From Notolepis coatsorum (lineage: Eukaryota > Chordata > Actinopteri > Aulopiformes > Paralepididae): a stretch of 64,000 nucleotides of DNA. The stretch spans positions 123,560,563-123,624,562 of the forward strand of contig OZ020592.1 in the NCBI GenBank assembly GCA_963971535.1, read 5' to 3'. Shown here piece by piece: positions 41,835 to 51,944 of this stretch. The notes under the pieces were generated by a model. That model saw only the letters and a list, made by a program, of their open reading frames with translations, was not told the origin of the DNA and ran no database searches. A program made the position numbers and the translations under genes. How positions within the stretch are numbered: the first letter of the stretch is position 1; every line of letters begins with the position of its first letter.

Positions 41835-42761
41835 ATGGTAAATGGTGCAAAATAACAGCTTTTATCCAAAGCACTTTACAATTTGTGTTCCTCATATTCA
41901 CCCATTCACTCACACATTCACTCACCCATTCATTCACCCATTCACTTACACATTCACTCACCCATTCACACACCCATTCACTCACCCATTCACTCACACA
42001 TTCACTCCCCCATTCACTCACACATTCACTCACCCATTCACTCACCCATTCACACACCCATTCACACACCCATTCCATTGACTCACACACTCACTCACTC
42101 ACTCACTCACTCACACATTCACTTACACATTCACTCACACATTCACTCACCCATTCACTCACCCATTCACTCACCCATTCCATTGACTCACACATTCACT
42201 CACTCACTCACTCACTCACACATTCACTCACACATTCACTCACACATTCACTTACACATTCACTCACCCATTCACTCACCCATTCACTCACCCATTCACT
42301 CACCCATTCCATTGACTCACACATTCACTCACTCACTCACTCACTCACACATTCACTCACACATTCACTCACACATTCACTCACCCATTCACTCACCCAT
42401 TCACTCACCCATTCACTCACCCATTCACTCACCCATTCACTCACCCATTCACTCACCCATTCACTCACCCATTCACTCACACATTCACCCATTCACTCAC
42501 CCATTCACTCACTCACCCATTCACTCACACATTCACTCACACATTCACTCACACATTCACTCACACATTCACCCATTCACTCACACATTCACTCACCCAC
42601 ACATTCACTCACCCATTCATTCACCCACACATTCACTCACACATTCACTCACACGCCGACGGCGGAGGTGACCACGCAAGGTGTCTTGCTCAAGCGGGAA
42701 TCGAACCGGGAACCTTCCGACTACCAGACGACTACTCTGCCTGCTGAGCCACTGTCGCCCC
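41835..42761 (-). mobile_element. tRNA-headed SINE with expanded internal minisatellite
   Basis: The minus strand begins with the SINE head at 42761: GGGGCGACAGTGGCTCAGCA (A box region), then GGTTCGATTCCCG (B box). Next is the AGCAAGACACCTTGCGTGG body. It ends with GTAAAGTGCTTTGGATAAAAG (41850-41890). The same family is at 53282-53505 and 56593-56850, where the middle has only a few GTGAATG units. Here that middle is expanded to about 750 bp. Confidence 0.8.
41893..42655. repeat. 12-bp/4-bp minisatellite (CATTCACTCACC type)
   Basis: Units CATTCACTCACC and CATTCACTCACA, with CACT runs and three larger repeats containing CATTCCATTGACTCAC (near 42070, 42178 and 42307). The frames open on both strands are repeat artefacts. 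Confidence 0.95.
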
Positions 42762-42764
42762 TAA

Positions 42765-42850
42765 GTTAAGATAAGATATGATAAGATATTATTTTATTGA
42801 TCTTAGGGAAATTCAGGAATCATAGCAGCATGGGGGAGGGGGAGGGGGGA
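42765..42850 (-). mobile_element. Retroposon 3' end
   Basis: AAGATAAGATATGATAAGATATTATTTTATTGATCT-type sequence, then GGGAAATTCAGG, resembles the reverse complement of a common fish LINE/SINE 3' end (CCTGAATTTCCC...ATCAATAAA) with a short tandem tail. Confidence 0.5.
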
Positions 42851-43424
42851 GGGGTAGGGTAGTAGTAGAATGACATAAATATAGGAAATAAAATGTGTTC
42901 TGAATATAAGAATATGAGAGAAATAAACAATGTAAACGATATAATTAACTATGAATATAAAAAATATGAGAAAAATACGGTGTAATGTAAACAGAAGTGC
43001 AGATGGGGGTCTGTATGCCCTATTAGTTATAATTATACAGTCATTATACATCCTTGAAGTGCTTGATCTCTAGATGGAATATATTTTTTTTTAACTCATC
43101 AATATTCTGAATATAGTTTTGTTTTACTCCAGTGTTTAGAAACCTTATGAATGTAAACAAGGGGAAACTTTATTAATTTAAATAATTAATAAAAAAAAAA
43201 AATGATACTGTATTGTATGTTATATCATATTACATTATATAATCATATTTAATTAATTTGTATATTATATTAAACTATATTTACACTATATACTATTATA
43301 TTATGCTACTATATTATATTGTATATATCATGTACTATATATCTCATATCACATTATATATGTGTTGTATACACTATTATATACTATATACTATTATATA
43401 TACTATTATATACTGCAGGTATAC
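42851..43424. other. AT-rich sequence, no gene
   Basis: Starts with a G-rich run, then very AT-rich DNA with many TATA and TATTATA repeats. Confidence 0.6.
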
Positions 43425-43604
43425 TACATTTACATTTAGTCATTTAGCTGACGCTTTTATCCAAAGCGACTTACAAGTTCTGTACGACAAGTCATCAGGA
43501 AGGGTACAACTCTATCAGCTGAGTAACAATGTTCATCAAAGTGTTGGACAAGTGCATGACAGTAAGGTTAGTTAGGGTTAGATCTTTTTTTATTATTTTT
43601 TTTA

Positions 43605-44657
43605 TTATTTCAGATAATGGTTGAAGAAGTGCGTCTTTAGTCGACGGCGAAAGATTGGACGAGTTTCGGCTGTCCTAACTGGGGTGGGTAGTTCATTCCA
43701 CCATTGTGGGGCAAGGACTGAGAATAGGCGACTTCTCTTTGATGACCCTCCCGGAGCTTGGATAGGAGTAGGTCTGAGGCGGCCAGAAGATGCAGAGCGT
43801 AGGGGTCTTGAGGGTGTGTAGTTAGAGACCATTGACCGGAGGTAGGCGGGAGCGGTTCCCTTTGCCGCACGGTATGCTAGGTTGAGGGCCTTGAAGCGGA
43901 TACGTGCAGCAATGGGGAGCCAGTGCAGGTCCCTAAGAAGTGGGGTGACATTGGCCGACTTCGGTGGGTTTGAGATCAGGCGGGCCGCTGAGTTCTAAAT
44001 GAGTTGAAGAGGCTTGGTGGCAGTGGCCGGGAGGCCAGCGAGCAGTGCGTTGCAGTAGTCGAGGCGGGAGATGACTGTTGATTGGACGAGGAGTTGGGTG
44101 GCTTCTTTTGTCAGGAAGGGGCGGATCCTTCTGACGTTGCTCAGGAGGAATCTGCAGGTTCTGGCTGTCGCTGCGATGTCAGCAGAGAAGTTCAACTGGT
44201 CGTCAAGGACAACACCAAGGTTCTTGGCGGTCGGGGACGCGGTCACAGCTGCATTCTCGACTGTGATGGAAAGGTCGGTCAGGGGGGAGGATTTGGCCGG
44301 CAGGTGGAGCAATTCTGTTTTGCTTAGGTTCAGTTTGAGGTGGTTGGTCGTCATCCAGGCGGAGATGTCAGACAGACAGGCCGAGATCCGCTCAGAGACG
44401 TGGATATCTGAGGGAGGGAATGAGAGGAAGAGTTGAGTATCATCGGCATAACAATGATACGAGAAGCCATGAGACGTGATAATGTTACCCAGTGATTTAG
44501 TGTAGAGGGAGAAGAGAAGGGGTCCTAGGACTGAGCCCTGGGGGACACCCGTCCGCAGGGGGCGGGTGGCCGACAGGGTCCCTCTCCATGACACTTGGTA
44601 GGAGCGGTCATTGAGGTATGATGTCAGCCATGTCAGCGCAGGGCCAGCCACTCCCAT
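43605..44657 (-). pseudogene. L2-type reverse transcriptase and C-terminus
   Basis: The 220-codon frame 44657-43995 has RTGVPQGSVLGPLLFSLYT, the catalytic box YADD in HCYADDTQLFLSF, MTTNHLKLNLSKTELLHLP and the thumb region ISRLDYCNALLAGLP. A stop and a shift follow at 43995. The C-terminal piece TPSRPLRSASSGRL with WWNELPTPVRTAETRPIF is in another frame at 43832-43605. This pattern is typical of L2/Maui elements of fish. The copy is inactive because of these breaks and because BEL-4 splits the element. Confidence 0.85.
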
Positions 44658-44950
44658 TCCTGCGAGGGCCGCGAGGAGGATCTGATGGTTGACTGTGTCG
44701 AAGGCTGCAGATAGATCTAGGAGAATCAGGACAGAGGAGAGGCCTTTCGCTTTTGCTAAGTGAAGTGCCTCTGTGACCGCGATGAGGGCCGTTTCTGTGG
44801 AGTGGCCAGTCCGGAAGCCAGACTGATTAGGGTCTAGGAGGTCATTCTGTAAGAGATAAGCAGTAAGTTGGTTGGATACAGCACGTTCAAGTGTTTTAGA
44901 AAGGAAGGAGAGAAGAGAGACAGGACGATAGTTGCCTATGACGGTGGGGT

Positions 44951-45283
44951 TCAGGTTTTTTTTTTATGAGGGGCGTGACTCTGGCTTGTTTTAGGGAGGT
45001 GGGGACCACCCCCGAGTTGAGTGAGGAGTTGATGGTTGCAGTTAGGAATGGGAGGATGTCCGGTGCTTATGGTCTGGAGGAGTGGGGAGGGTAGCTGGTC
45101 CAACTGGCATGTAGTCGGACGGTTCGACGTTACCAGTGTCAGGGTCTCGGCTTCTGTAATGGGAGAGAAAGATGACAGAGTGAAGGATGAGGTTCTCGAT
45201 TCAGCGTTTGGAATGGGTGGGGGTTGGGAGAAGGAGCTGCGGATGTTCTCCACTTTTTCCTCAAAGAAGATCGCAAAGTCTTC
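44951..45283 (-). pseudogene. L2-type linker before RT
   Basis: The minus-strand frame reads EDFAIFFEEKVENIRSSFS, then PITEAETLTLVTSNRPTTCQ and LDQLPSPLLQ, the usual L2 region before RT. It ends in an A-run (45 kb side 44958-44967) that shifts the frame. Residues upstream of EDF in the nominal ORF come from the BEL-4 repeat, not L2. Confidence 0.8.
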
Positions 45284-45599
45284 GGTTATAATTATATTGT
45301 CATTTCGGATGTATGGAGGCACTGTATGCTTGGTTAAAGTTGTGAATGGAGGTGTATTCATTTCACATGTGTTCCAAGGAATTTGACAGCAGCGAAGGGA
45401 AACGAGTGAGGACTGGTGAGTGAACGTGTGTAAGCGATTTGTTTTAAGAATGATAGTAGTATTGTGGTAGTTATTGATTGAATGTGTGTTTTGTTTCAAG
45501 GTTTGTAACCTGTTGGAGAAAAGAATTAAAACCGTTTTACAACTGAGTGGCATCCTGTCCCATCCCTTCACCCCAGCAGCGGGAGTAAAGCTGCACAGT
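45284..45599 (+). repeat. BEL-4 left LTR-like repeat
   Basis: Matches 50407-50799 apart from a 76-bp gap and few substitutions. Shared end GTAAAGCTGCACAGT. Confidence 0.78.
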
Positions 45600-46509
45600 T
45601 ACAAACCACGGGCGGCGGCAGAAGAGTGGCTGAAATGCGCCGTCAGACAAGGACAAAATAACCGAGGGATATGAGGTACTCCTGTGTCGTTGTAAATGGA
45701 ATAACTCGCGCATCAGACCATACGGGTCAGCGAGCAGGAACTTTCACCTGGTTCAAATGTTAATGCAAGCAGCTAACACAGCTAAGGAAGCTGAATGAAT
45801 GAAAACTTGGTTTGACAGATGTCAGTGCCAACTTCAAATGCGATCAGGACTAATGCCAAGCTACTGAAACTGGCTATCAAATAGCATACCAAAGCTAACG
45901 TGGACAAACAATGAAGGCAGTTGATTGTTTGAGCATTTTATTAACAGATTGGAGAGTGGGTGCAATACAGTGCTGCTCAGTGCACACGGTTGCTGGGGGG
46001 ATGTAGACCAGAGAGGACTTTCGTCTTGTTTACATCAGGGTCCCCCATCCAGTTGAGGATAAAAGCTATAGTTTGTTTACTAGCCCTGCGATGGTGCCAA
46101 TCATATTATATAGGTGTATGCTGATTAGTAGCCCTCTAATTTCAAGACCTTTAGCTTAGTTTGAGTGTACCTGGGTGGCAAGCCGGCGGGAGAAGGTGAA
46201 ACCTACTCCACTTTGTTTATTTGTATTGTTTTCCATTTTTGGGCGGTATCCCTGGGGGGACCTCTGGTGAGCCTGGTAACGCCGCTGAAGACTAGTTAGG
46301 CTAGGATAGTTAGGGAAGTAGCTTCTGAGCTAGTTTAGGCAGCTAGAGAGGGCGGAAGACACAAGGTAGATAAGGAGTTACGGGTACGCTCAATTAGGTT
46401 ATTATTTATTAGGTTATTTATTATTACAATTATTTATTTTATGGTCAAATAAATAATAAATAAATAAAAATAAATAAAAATTTATCAATTAAAGAAAGAG
46501 AGGGCCAAA
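45600..46509 (+). other. BEL-4 leader
   Basis: Non-coding apart from a short 28-codon frame at 45671. It contains a LINE family A 3'-end fragment (about 45940-46065, minus) and an AT-rich stretch just before Gag. Confidence 0.6.
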
Positions 46510-49500
46510 GTGAAGGCAGCTTTCACAAGAAAGGCCAACAGCATTTTGCGAATGGCGCCAACTATGCTGCGAGAGGAATTGAAAAGTGAGTGGAAATCCC
46601 TTTCTGAGGACGCAGAAAGGCTTCATGCAGCTAATTATGTGTGTGAGGCCTGTCTGATTGATGAAGCAGGCGACATGGAGGCTGTGGATGATAAAGCCAA
46701 AGCAGACTTGGAGAGGGTAACCATAGAGTGTGATACAACATTAAAAGAGGTGAAGCAGGCAATCCATTCCAACCTTTGGTCAAAATATGCAGAGACCGAG
46801 CTAAAAGCAGCCATTGGACGGGCAGAAAGAAGCTATGAAGGTGCGGGAGAAGTTAACCTGGAAACAATCACCTACGAAAATGGTAAAGAACAAGTCACAC
46901 TCTTGGAATCTCTCATCACCAAGGCAGAAAGTCTGCTAGCTGTCTGGGAAGGGTGGATCCCTGAAGGCGCTGCGTGCGAGGTTAGAAAAAAGCTGCAAGT
47001 ACTGGAGGACAAGAGAATTGACCTCTGGCGAAGGTGGGTGGTTGAATTCGGCAGGGTCCAGAAAGAGCAGGCTGATAGAGCCATTGAAATCAGGCTAAAG
47101 GCCGCCTCCGACATTGCAGAAGCTGAAAAAGGAGCCGCTGAGGCTGAAAGAAGAGCCGCCGAGACCAGGCTAAAGGCAGCCGAAGTTAGCGCTGGGTCTG
47201 AGGAGAGGGCCGCAGATGCCAGAGAAAAGGCAGCTGAGATCCAGTTGGTAATGGCAGAGGCCGCCGCAGAAGAGCGTGCCGAGCTGGCTAAGGCGCAGCG
47301 GAAAGCATGGGAGGTAGCACACAGCGCTAGCATAGCAAGCCTGGAAGCGGGAGGCTCACAAGCAGCAGCCATACAGAGAGTTCGCCTTCACCCAATACAG
47401 CTACCAAAGTTCAATGGTTGCATGAGAGACTTTCACCGTTGGCGAAGAGACTGGGAAAACCTCCAGCGACAGGGAGATCCATCTGGGTCAGCCGAAGTAA
47501 AGAAATTCCAGCTCCTAGACAGTGTGGAGGAGAGAATCATCAATGGCGTTAGGCTCTCAAGCTACGACACAGCTCATGATATGTTTAGGGTCCTTGAAAA
47601 CCGGTTCAGGAATAAGACCACCATCGCCATTCAGATAATTGAAGAGTTGGAGAAGTTGCCGGTGGCAAAAGGTAACCAGCCGAGAAAAACAATAGAGCTC
47701 ATCCAAGCTGTTGAGAAGGCCCTTACTGACCTGACAGACTTAGGAAATATTGGAGCTATAAAGAATCCACTTGTTATCAAAGCTATTGAAAGCAAACTGC
47801 CTGAATGTGAGCTGAGGAGCTGGCTCACCTTTAAAGCTGCACCTGTGAACAATGTCACCCCTGAAGGCCACTTTGACGCTCTCCTAAAATTCTTAAAAAA
47901 TGAAGAAGTAGTCCTTGAGGCGTTGGTGCAGCTAAGACCCTCAGAAGTGTTCGAGAAGCCAAGCAAGCCAGAGTGGAAGACGTTCACACGAGCAACAGGA
48001 ATGGTTGCGACTGGAGAAGAATGCAGCATGTGTGGAGATGAGGAGCACGGAGGCAAAATTTTCTTCTGCAAAAGGTTCAAAGCGCTCAGTCTGGCTGAGA
48101 AGAGAGACGTCGTCGAAAGGAATGAAGCCTGCCAGAGATGTTTGACATCCCATCAGAGGGATGGAGAATGCAGCGACAGGTTCCTTTGCAGGAAGTGCTG
48201 CCAAAAGGGAGAGACCTCCGACCACCACTACCTCATGTGCTCTGCAGAAGGAGGGCAAAAAGGAGAGGAGAGGAGAATGGGAAAGCAAAGGGTGGAAACA
48301 AGCGGCGTAAACACGGGAACACTCTCAGAAGAGCAACAGAAGGCACTTGCTAACGTCTCCCCCGAAGCAGCGGACCAGATTTTAAGGGCATTCACCAACC
48401 AAACAACAGTGTCAATGAGCACAAGCAGTAAGGGTGGTAGTCTCCATGGAAAAAATGGCCTGAGGGAGCATCCTGTGCTTATGATGATCATGGAGGTCAT
48501 GACAAACGGAGGGCAAACTATTGGGACCCTAGTAGACCTTGCGTCCGACACCAACTACATAACCCACCAAGCTGCCAAAAGACTCAGACTGAGAGGGGAG
48601 AAGATAACGTTGGTTGTGCATGGAGTTGGTGGGATGAAAGTGAGAGTCAAGACAGAAAGGTACCTGCTCAAGGTCAGGATGCGTATTTCAGAGGACACAT
48701 GGAGTCCCCACCAGATAGTCTGTTATGGCCTGGATGAAATCGCCCGAGCAGGCAGAGTCGTCAGCCCGAAGCAGCTTAAAAGATTCTTCCCAGAAGTCAA
48801 AACGGAGGAGCTGGTCCGGCCAGAGAAGATCGAGCTCTTGATCAGCCACCGGGAGGGTCGGCTTGCTCCACAGCGGATGAAGAGAGTGGGAGATCTGGTG
48901 CTGTGGGACGGCCCGCTAGGGAAGACTGTGGGGGGAACGCACCCTGATCTGTTTGAGGAGATGGAGATGTCAATCCACAACTCTAAGACTCATTTTGCAC
49001 ACTCTATGAGAGCAAAAGCGATCACGGTGGAGGAGATCTCCTGCGATCTGGTAAACACCAAAAGAAAAAGGGCTCAGAAACTGGACAAGGTCACGAGAGG
49101 AGTGGAAGAGATCCTCCCCGCTGGAGGCTTCTCTCTCAAGCCATGGGTTCAGTCCGGTCAAAGTGGGAGGCGTGAAAGAAGTCAGCCCAAGCAATCTGGT
49201 GAGGTTTCGAGTCTGGTGCTCGAAACCCTGGTGTTGCCCAATGCCAGAGAGGCTGTGTGTAAGGTTCAGCAGCTTCGCCAAGCTCTGTGGGGGGGCCATC
49301 AGCTGGGTCCGCCGAGCGGTGAACAAGTGGCGAATCCGAGGTGGAGCCATAGAGAGAGCAGAGTGGGAGGCCAAGCACTTGATGCAAGCAAAGAGTGTGC
49401 TGATAAAGATTTGTCAATTTTGTCGCTAACCATGGCTGAGAAATGTGTTGCATTAGAGGAAGAAAATGCCTCTTTACATACTATGATGAAACGGTCACAA

Positions 49501-50040
49501 GAAAGTCATCAGTCTGAGATTAATTCTTTAAAAAGTGAATTGGATAAAGTATCAGCACAGTTGCAAATGACTGAGTACAGTCTTGAGGAGAGAGAGAAGA
49601 TCCACCATGATGAGTGTGAAGGGGCCTCTGCCCTGAAGGGGAAAGTGGAGCACCTCCACGTACAGTTCCATAAAGAGTCAGATAAAGTGAGAGAGGCAGT
49701 TAACAAACATCATTGTCTACACAATGAATTGCAAGCCAAAGATGAGCAAATCAACTGCATCAACGTTCAAATGAGTCAAAGAAAGGAATTACTTGCTGGA
49801 CTCGGTCAACAGCTGAAGAAGAATGATGCAGCCATTGCCCATGTCATGGATTCTGCCTCAATTGAAAGGCTGAAACATGCTGAAGAGAACAATGGTCTAA
49901 TAGCACAGTTGGGAAGAATGGAATATGAGCACAGAAGCTCTCTGAGCAGCTGGAAACTACAACAGCCTGTTAGCAATGGAACTGAGATTTCAGTTTCACA
50001 GAATAAATGGAAGACATTACATCTCAAACTCAAGCTGTAA
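46510..50040 (+). CDS. BEL-4 Gag-protease fused to RT remnant and a coiled-coil domain
   Basis: One open frame. Its nominal first codon is GTG, so the first usable ATG is 46552. Residues about 1-290 are a BEL-type Gag N-terminus with a long Ala/Glu/Arg coiled coil (190-270). A DUF1759 capsid-like domain follows (300-470, IQLPKFNGCMRDFHRWRRDW). Zinc-binding cysteines lie near 500-580 (CSMCGDEEHGG, CQRCLTSHQRDGEC, CRKCCQKGETSDHHYLMC). A protease-like region is near 655 (TLVDLASDTNYITHQAA), where the usual aspartate-serine/threonine-glycine box is altered. Near 870 a short RT-tail block LPAGGFSLKPWVQSGQSGR appears, with the whole RT core missing before it. Residues about 970-1176 are a coiled coil unlike any BEL protein I know. 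Confidence 0.75.
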   Translation: MKAAFTRKANSILRMAPTMLREELKSEWKSLSEDAERLHAANYVCEACLIDEAGDMEAVDDKAKADLERVTIECDTTLKEVKQAIHSNLWSKYAETELKAAIGRAERSYEGAGEVNLETITYENGKEQVTLLESLITKAESLLAVWEGWIPEGAACEVRKKLQVLEDKRIDLWRRWVVEFGRVQKEQADRAIEIRLKAASDIAEAEKGAAEAERRAAETRLKAAEVSAGSEERAADAREKAAEIQLVMAEAAAEERAELAKAQRKAWEVAHSASIASLEAGGSQAAAIQRVRLHPIQLPKFNGCMRDFHRWRRDWENLQRQGDPSGSAEVKKFQLLDSVEERIINGVRLSSYDTAHDMFRVLENRFRNKTTIAIQIIEELEKLPVAKGNQPRKTIELIQAVEKALTDLTDLGNIGAIKNPLVIKAIESKLPECELRSWLTFKAAPVNNVTPEGHFDALLKFLKNEEVVLEALVQLRPSEVFEKPSKPEWKTFTRATGMVATGEECSMCGDEEHGGKIFFCKRFKALSLAEKRDVVERNEACQRCLTSHQRDGECSDRFLCRKCCQKGETSDHHYLMCSAEGGQKGEERRMGKQRVETSGVNTGTLSEEQQKALANVSPEAADQILRAFTNQTTVSMSTSSKGGSLHGKNGLREHPVLMMIMEVMTNGGQTIGTLVDLASDTNYITHQAAKRLRLRGEKITLVVHGVGGMKVRVKTERYLLKVRMRISEDTWSPHQIVCYGLDEIARAGRVVSPKQLKRFFPEVKTEELVRPEKIELLISHREGRLAPQRMKRVGDLVLWDGPLGKTVGGTHPDLFEEMEMSIHNSKTHFAHSMRAKAITVEEISCDLVNTKRKRAQKLDKVTRGVEEILPAGGFSLKPWVQSGQSGRRERSQPKQSGEVSSLVLETLVLPNAREAVCKVQQLRQALWGGHQLGPPSGEQVANPRWSHRESRVGGQALDASKECADKDLSILSLTMAEKCVALEEENASLHTMMKRSQESHQSEINSLKSELDKVSAQLQMTEYSLEEREKIHHDECEGASALKGKVEHLHVQFHKESDKVREAVNKHHCLHNELQAKDEQINCINVQMSQRKELLAGLGQQLKKNDAAIAHVMDSASIERLKHAEENNGLIAQLGRMEYEHRSSLSSWKLQQPVSNGTEISVSQNKWKTLHLKLKL

Positions 50041-50045
50041 CAAAA
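49415..50045 (+). other. Coiled-coil coding sequence of unknown origin inside BEL-4 pol
   Basis: From about SLTMAEKCVALEEENASL to the stop at 50038-50040 the ORF is a heptad-rich coiled coil of about 200 residues. On the left it is preceded by BEL pol sequence in another frame (49163-49429, block FAKLCGGAISWVRRAVNKW). On the right BEL pol resumes in another frame (50100-50220, block FRELCLAAKKGVAFPESTL). It is intronless, in sense orientation and ends with a stop followed by AATAAA at 50044. This looks like host cDNA captured into the element. I do not recognise the source gene. Confidence 0.6.
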
Positions 50046-50052
50046 TAAATAT

Positions 50053-50300
50053 GTGACATTTTTGTCCTTGAAGGGGCATTTCTTCATCTTCAAAAAGAGG
50101 GTCTGTCCTCGAAGCATGGGAGCTTGGGGCCGCTTCCGAGAACTTTGTTTGGCAGCTAAAAAGGGAGTAGCATTCCCTGAGTCAACTCTGAACAGACTTG
50201 TGTCCACCACCAAGGGAGAGTGTTTATCTGTTGTGGTCTCCTTGGGTCTAAAGACCAGGATACCAAGTGGGAGGTGTGCAGCTTTCTATTGTGGTGGTGG
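50053..50300 (+). pseudogene. BEL-4 pol remnant (pre-integrase region)
   Basis: Block RFRELCLAAKKGVAFPESTL then NRLVSTTKGE fits the region before the integrase zinc finger in BEL elements. The integrase itself is missing. Sequence then passes through about 100 bp of T-rich 3' DNA to the right LTR-like repeat. Confidence 0.6.
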
Positions 50301-50406
50301 AGGTTAGGTGCACTTTAGTCTGTGTTTGTAAATAAGTAATGTTTTTTTTGTGTTGTTTTTTATGCTGTGCGTTTATGTGAATGTTGATTAGTGGTAGTTG
50401 AGCTAT

Positions 50407-50799
50407 GGTTATAATTATATTGTCATTTCGGATGTATGGAGGCACTGTATGCTTGGTTAAAGTTGTGAATGGAGGTGTATTCATTTCACATGTGTTCCAA
50501 GGACGTAGCGAGGAGTGGGCTGTAATTGGTCGAGATACGTCACGTGGTGTCAGTGAAACAGTAAACAAGAAGTTGCGGGGAATTTGACAGCAGCGAAGGG
50601 AAACGAGTGAGGACTGGTGAGTGAACGTGTGTAAGCGATTTGTTTTAAGAATGATAGTAGTATTGTGGTAGTTATTGATTGAATGTGTGTTTTGTTTCAA
50701 GGTTTGTAACCTGTTGGAGAAAAGAATTAAAATCGTTTTACAACTGAGTGGCATCCTGTCCATACCTTCACCCCAGCAGCGGGAGTAAAGCTGCACAGT
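50407..50799 (+). repeat. BEL-4 right LTR-like repeat
   Basis: Includes the 76 bp absent from the left repeat. AATTAAAA near 50727 could be a weak polyadenylation site. Confidence 0.78.
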
Positions 50800-50802
50800 A
50801 AT

Positions 50803-51005
50803 GGTTATGGAGAATGTTAACAAGAGGTTGTGATATGTGTCGATGTCAGCAGTGAGGCGTGACTTTCTATACTTCCTCTCAGCTGCTCTCAGGACCTGTC
50901 TTTGTTCTCTCACTGCATCTGTCAGCCATGGACTGGGTGGGGAACGGCGGGGGCAGGTTTCTCAATGAGGGGACAGAGCTTGTCAAAGGAGGTTGCAAGG
51001 GCTGA
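50803..51005 (-). pseudogene. L2-type LINE, upstream linker (5'-truncated)
   Basis: The minus strand from about 50975 reads a region ending REQRQVLRAAERKYRKSRL and TYHNLLLTFSIT, typical of the L2 segment between endonuclease and RT. It continues, after BEL-4, at 45283. Element truncated at about 51005. Confidence 0.75.
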
Positions 51006-51104
51006 CATATACTATACTGTAATGTGTACGGTAATGTGTGCTATATGTATGTACTATGTACTGTATGTACTATGTATGTAAATGTAAAAAAGAAAAGGAA
51101 AAAA

Positions 51105-51278
51105 AAGAAACATAAGTCTTCAGGGGTAGGGCCCGACAAGCCTAGTGCTTCTGCCCTTTTCGGACAATTGGACAATGCTGCAATAGCAGCTGGTAAAACT
51201 TTGGCGATTTATGGAATGACCATTGTTGTGTCCAAAACCCGAAATAGAAAATAACTTAACTGAACTGAACTGAACTGT
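51105..51278 (+). mobile_element. Retroposon 3' end with (AACTG)n tail
   Basis: GGGGTAGGGCCCGACAAGCC-type sequence ends in AACTGAACTGAACTGAACTG. The tandem tail and lack of an ORF suggest a 5'-truncated LINE or a SINE. Confidence 0.5.
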
Positions 51279-51944
51279 AAACAAGCACACTGTATTACAG
51301 CTTCAGAATACACCAAACATCATGTAAAACTCAGATGTATCTGTTGTCAAGAGCTCAGTCAATCATCTACAGCCGAAAATGAAAACACCTCTCCGTTCCT
51401 ATTTTCTATTTTCCCGATGGCGGCGGCCGTCCATTTGTTCATGTGTGTATCATGTATCGGGCCATTAACCTCTTAACAGGCGGGCACATTTGTCCGAAAA
51501 CGCCTGAAAATTGCATACCCAAAGTAATCTGCAATTTATTATACTTTATGCATGAGTCTGGTCTCTTTTGAAAGGAAACATTCAGAATTTTCATCCACAA
51601 GTGGAAGAATCACGCTGAGTGCTTTTAAAAATGTTAAGTTAAGTTACATTTTTTTTTTACTTCCATTTGAATTATCTTGCAAAACAGAGGCCTCTTACAG
51701 GTTCCAGCTGATAGGTATGACCTGGAAAACACTCCATAGCCTAAAGCCTTATCTAGTACAGGTCCAAGATTGCGAACACCTAATATGTTGAGTAGGGTGT
51801 CAATTGAACGGTGACAATCTTAGCTTTCAAGCAATGTATTGGTTCATTGGCATAAAAGCATTGGATCGCCTTAAAAACGAGGCCAAAGTGCCGTGAGTGA
51901 AAAACGGGTCGTATAAGACCTGGTGCATATTAAGAGATTTTATT
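51279..51944. other. No gene recognised
   Basis: Contains TTAACCTCTTAACAGGCGGG at 51464-51483, which may be part of a piggyBac-like end, but no partner was found. Confidence 0.4.

Larger units (their letters stand above)
43425..45283 (-). mobile_element. L2-type LINE, 3' part
   Basis: On the minus strand: the end of the endonuclease-RT linker (45283 down to about 44951), reverse transcriptase (44657-43995), a C-terminal segment (43832-43605), and a 3' end with GACGCTTTTATCCAAAGCGA at 43450-43470. Upstream L2 sequence continues at 50803-51005, beyond BEL-4. Frames are broken at several points. Confidence 0.85.
45284..50808 (+). mobile_element. BEL-4: BEL-like retroelement with captured coiled-coil sequence, inserted in L2
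   Basis: Direct repeats 45284-45599 and 50407-50799 bracket a Gag-protease ORF of BEL type. L2 sequence lies on both outer sides, and GGTTAT occurs at 45284-45289 and 50803-50808, a possible target duplication. The right repeat has about 76 bp (50504-50579) missing from the left. The LTR termini are not clear TG...CA, and about 50 L2 residues expected between the two flanks are not found, so the junction may include a deletion. RT, RNase H and integrase are mostly absent. Confidence 0.7.

Noticed and set aside
41883..42769. Ser/His/Thr-rich ORFs of 262-294 codons
   Set aside because: Translation of the CATTCACTCACC minisatellite inside a SINE.
45671..45757. 28-codon frame starting MRYSCVVVNGITRAS, like the start of a THAP domain
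   Set aside because: Far too short, one motif only, no second cysteine pair. Left as a weak hint inside the BEL-4 leader.
46872..47372. 166-codon minus-strand ORF, Ser/Ala-rich
   Set aside because: Shadow of the Ala/Glu-rich coiled coil of BEL-4 Gag on the other strand.
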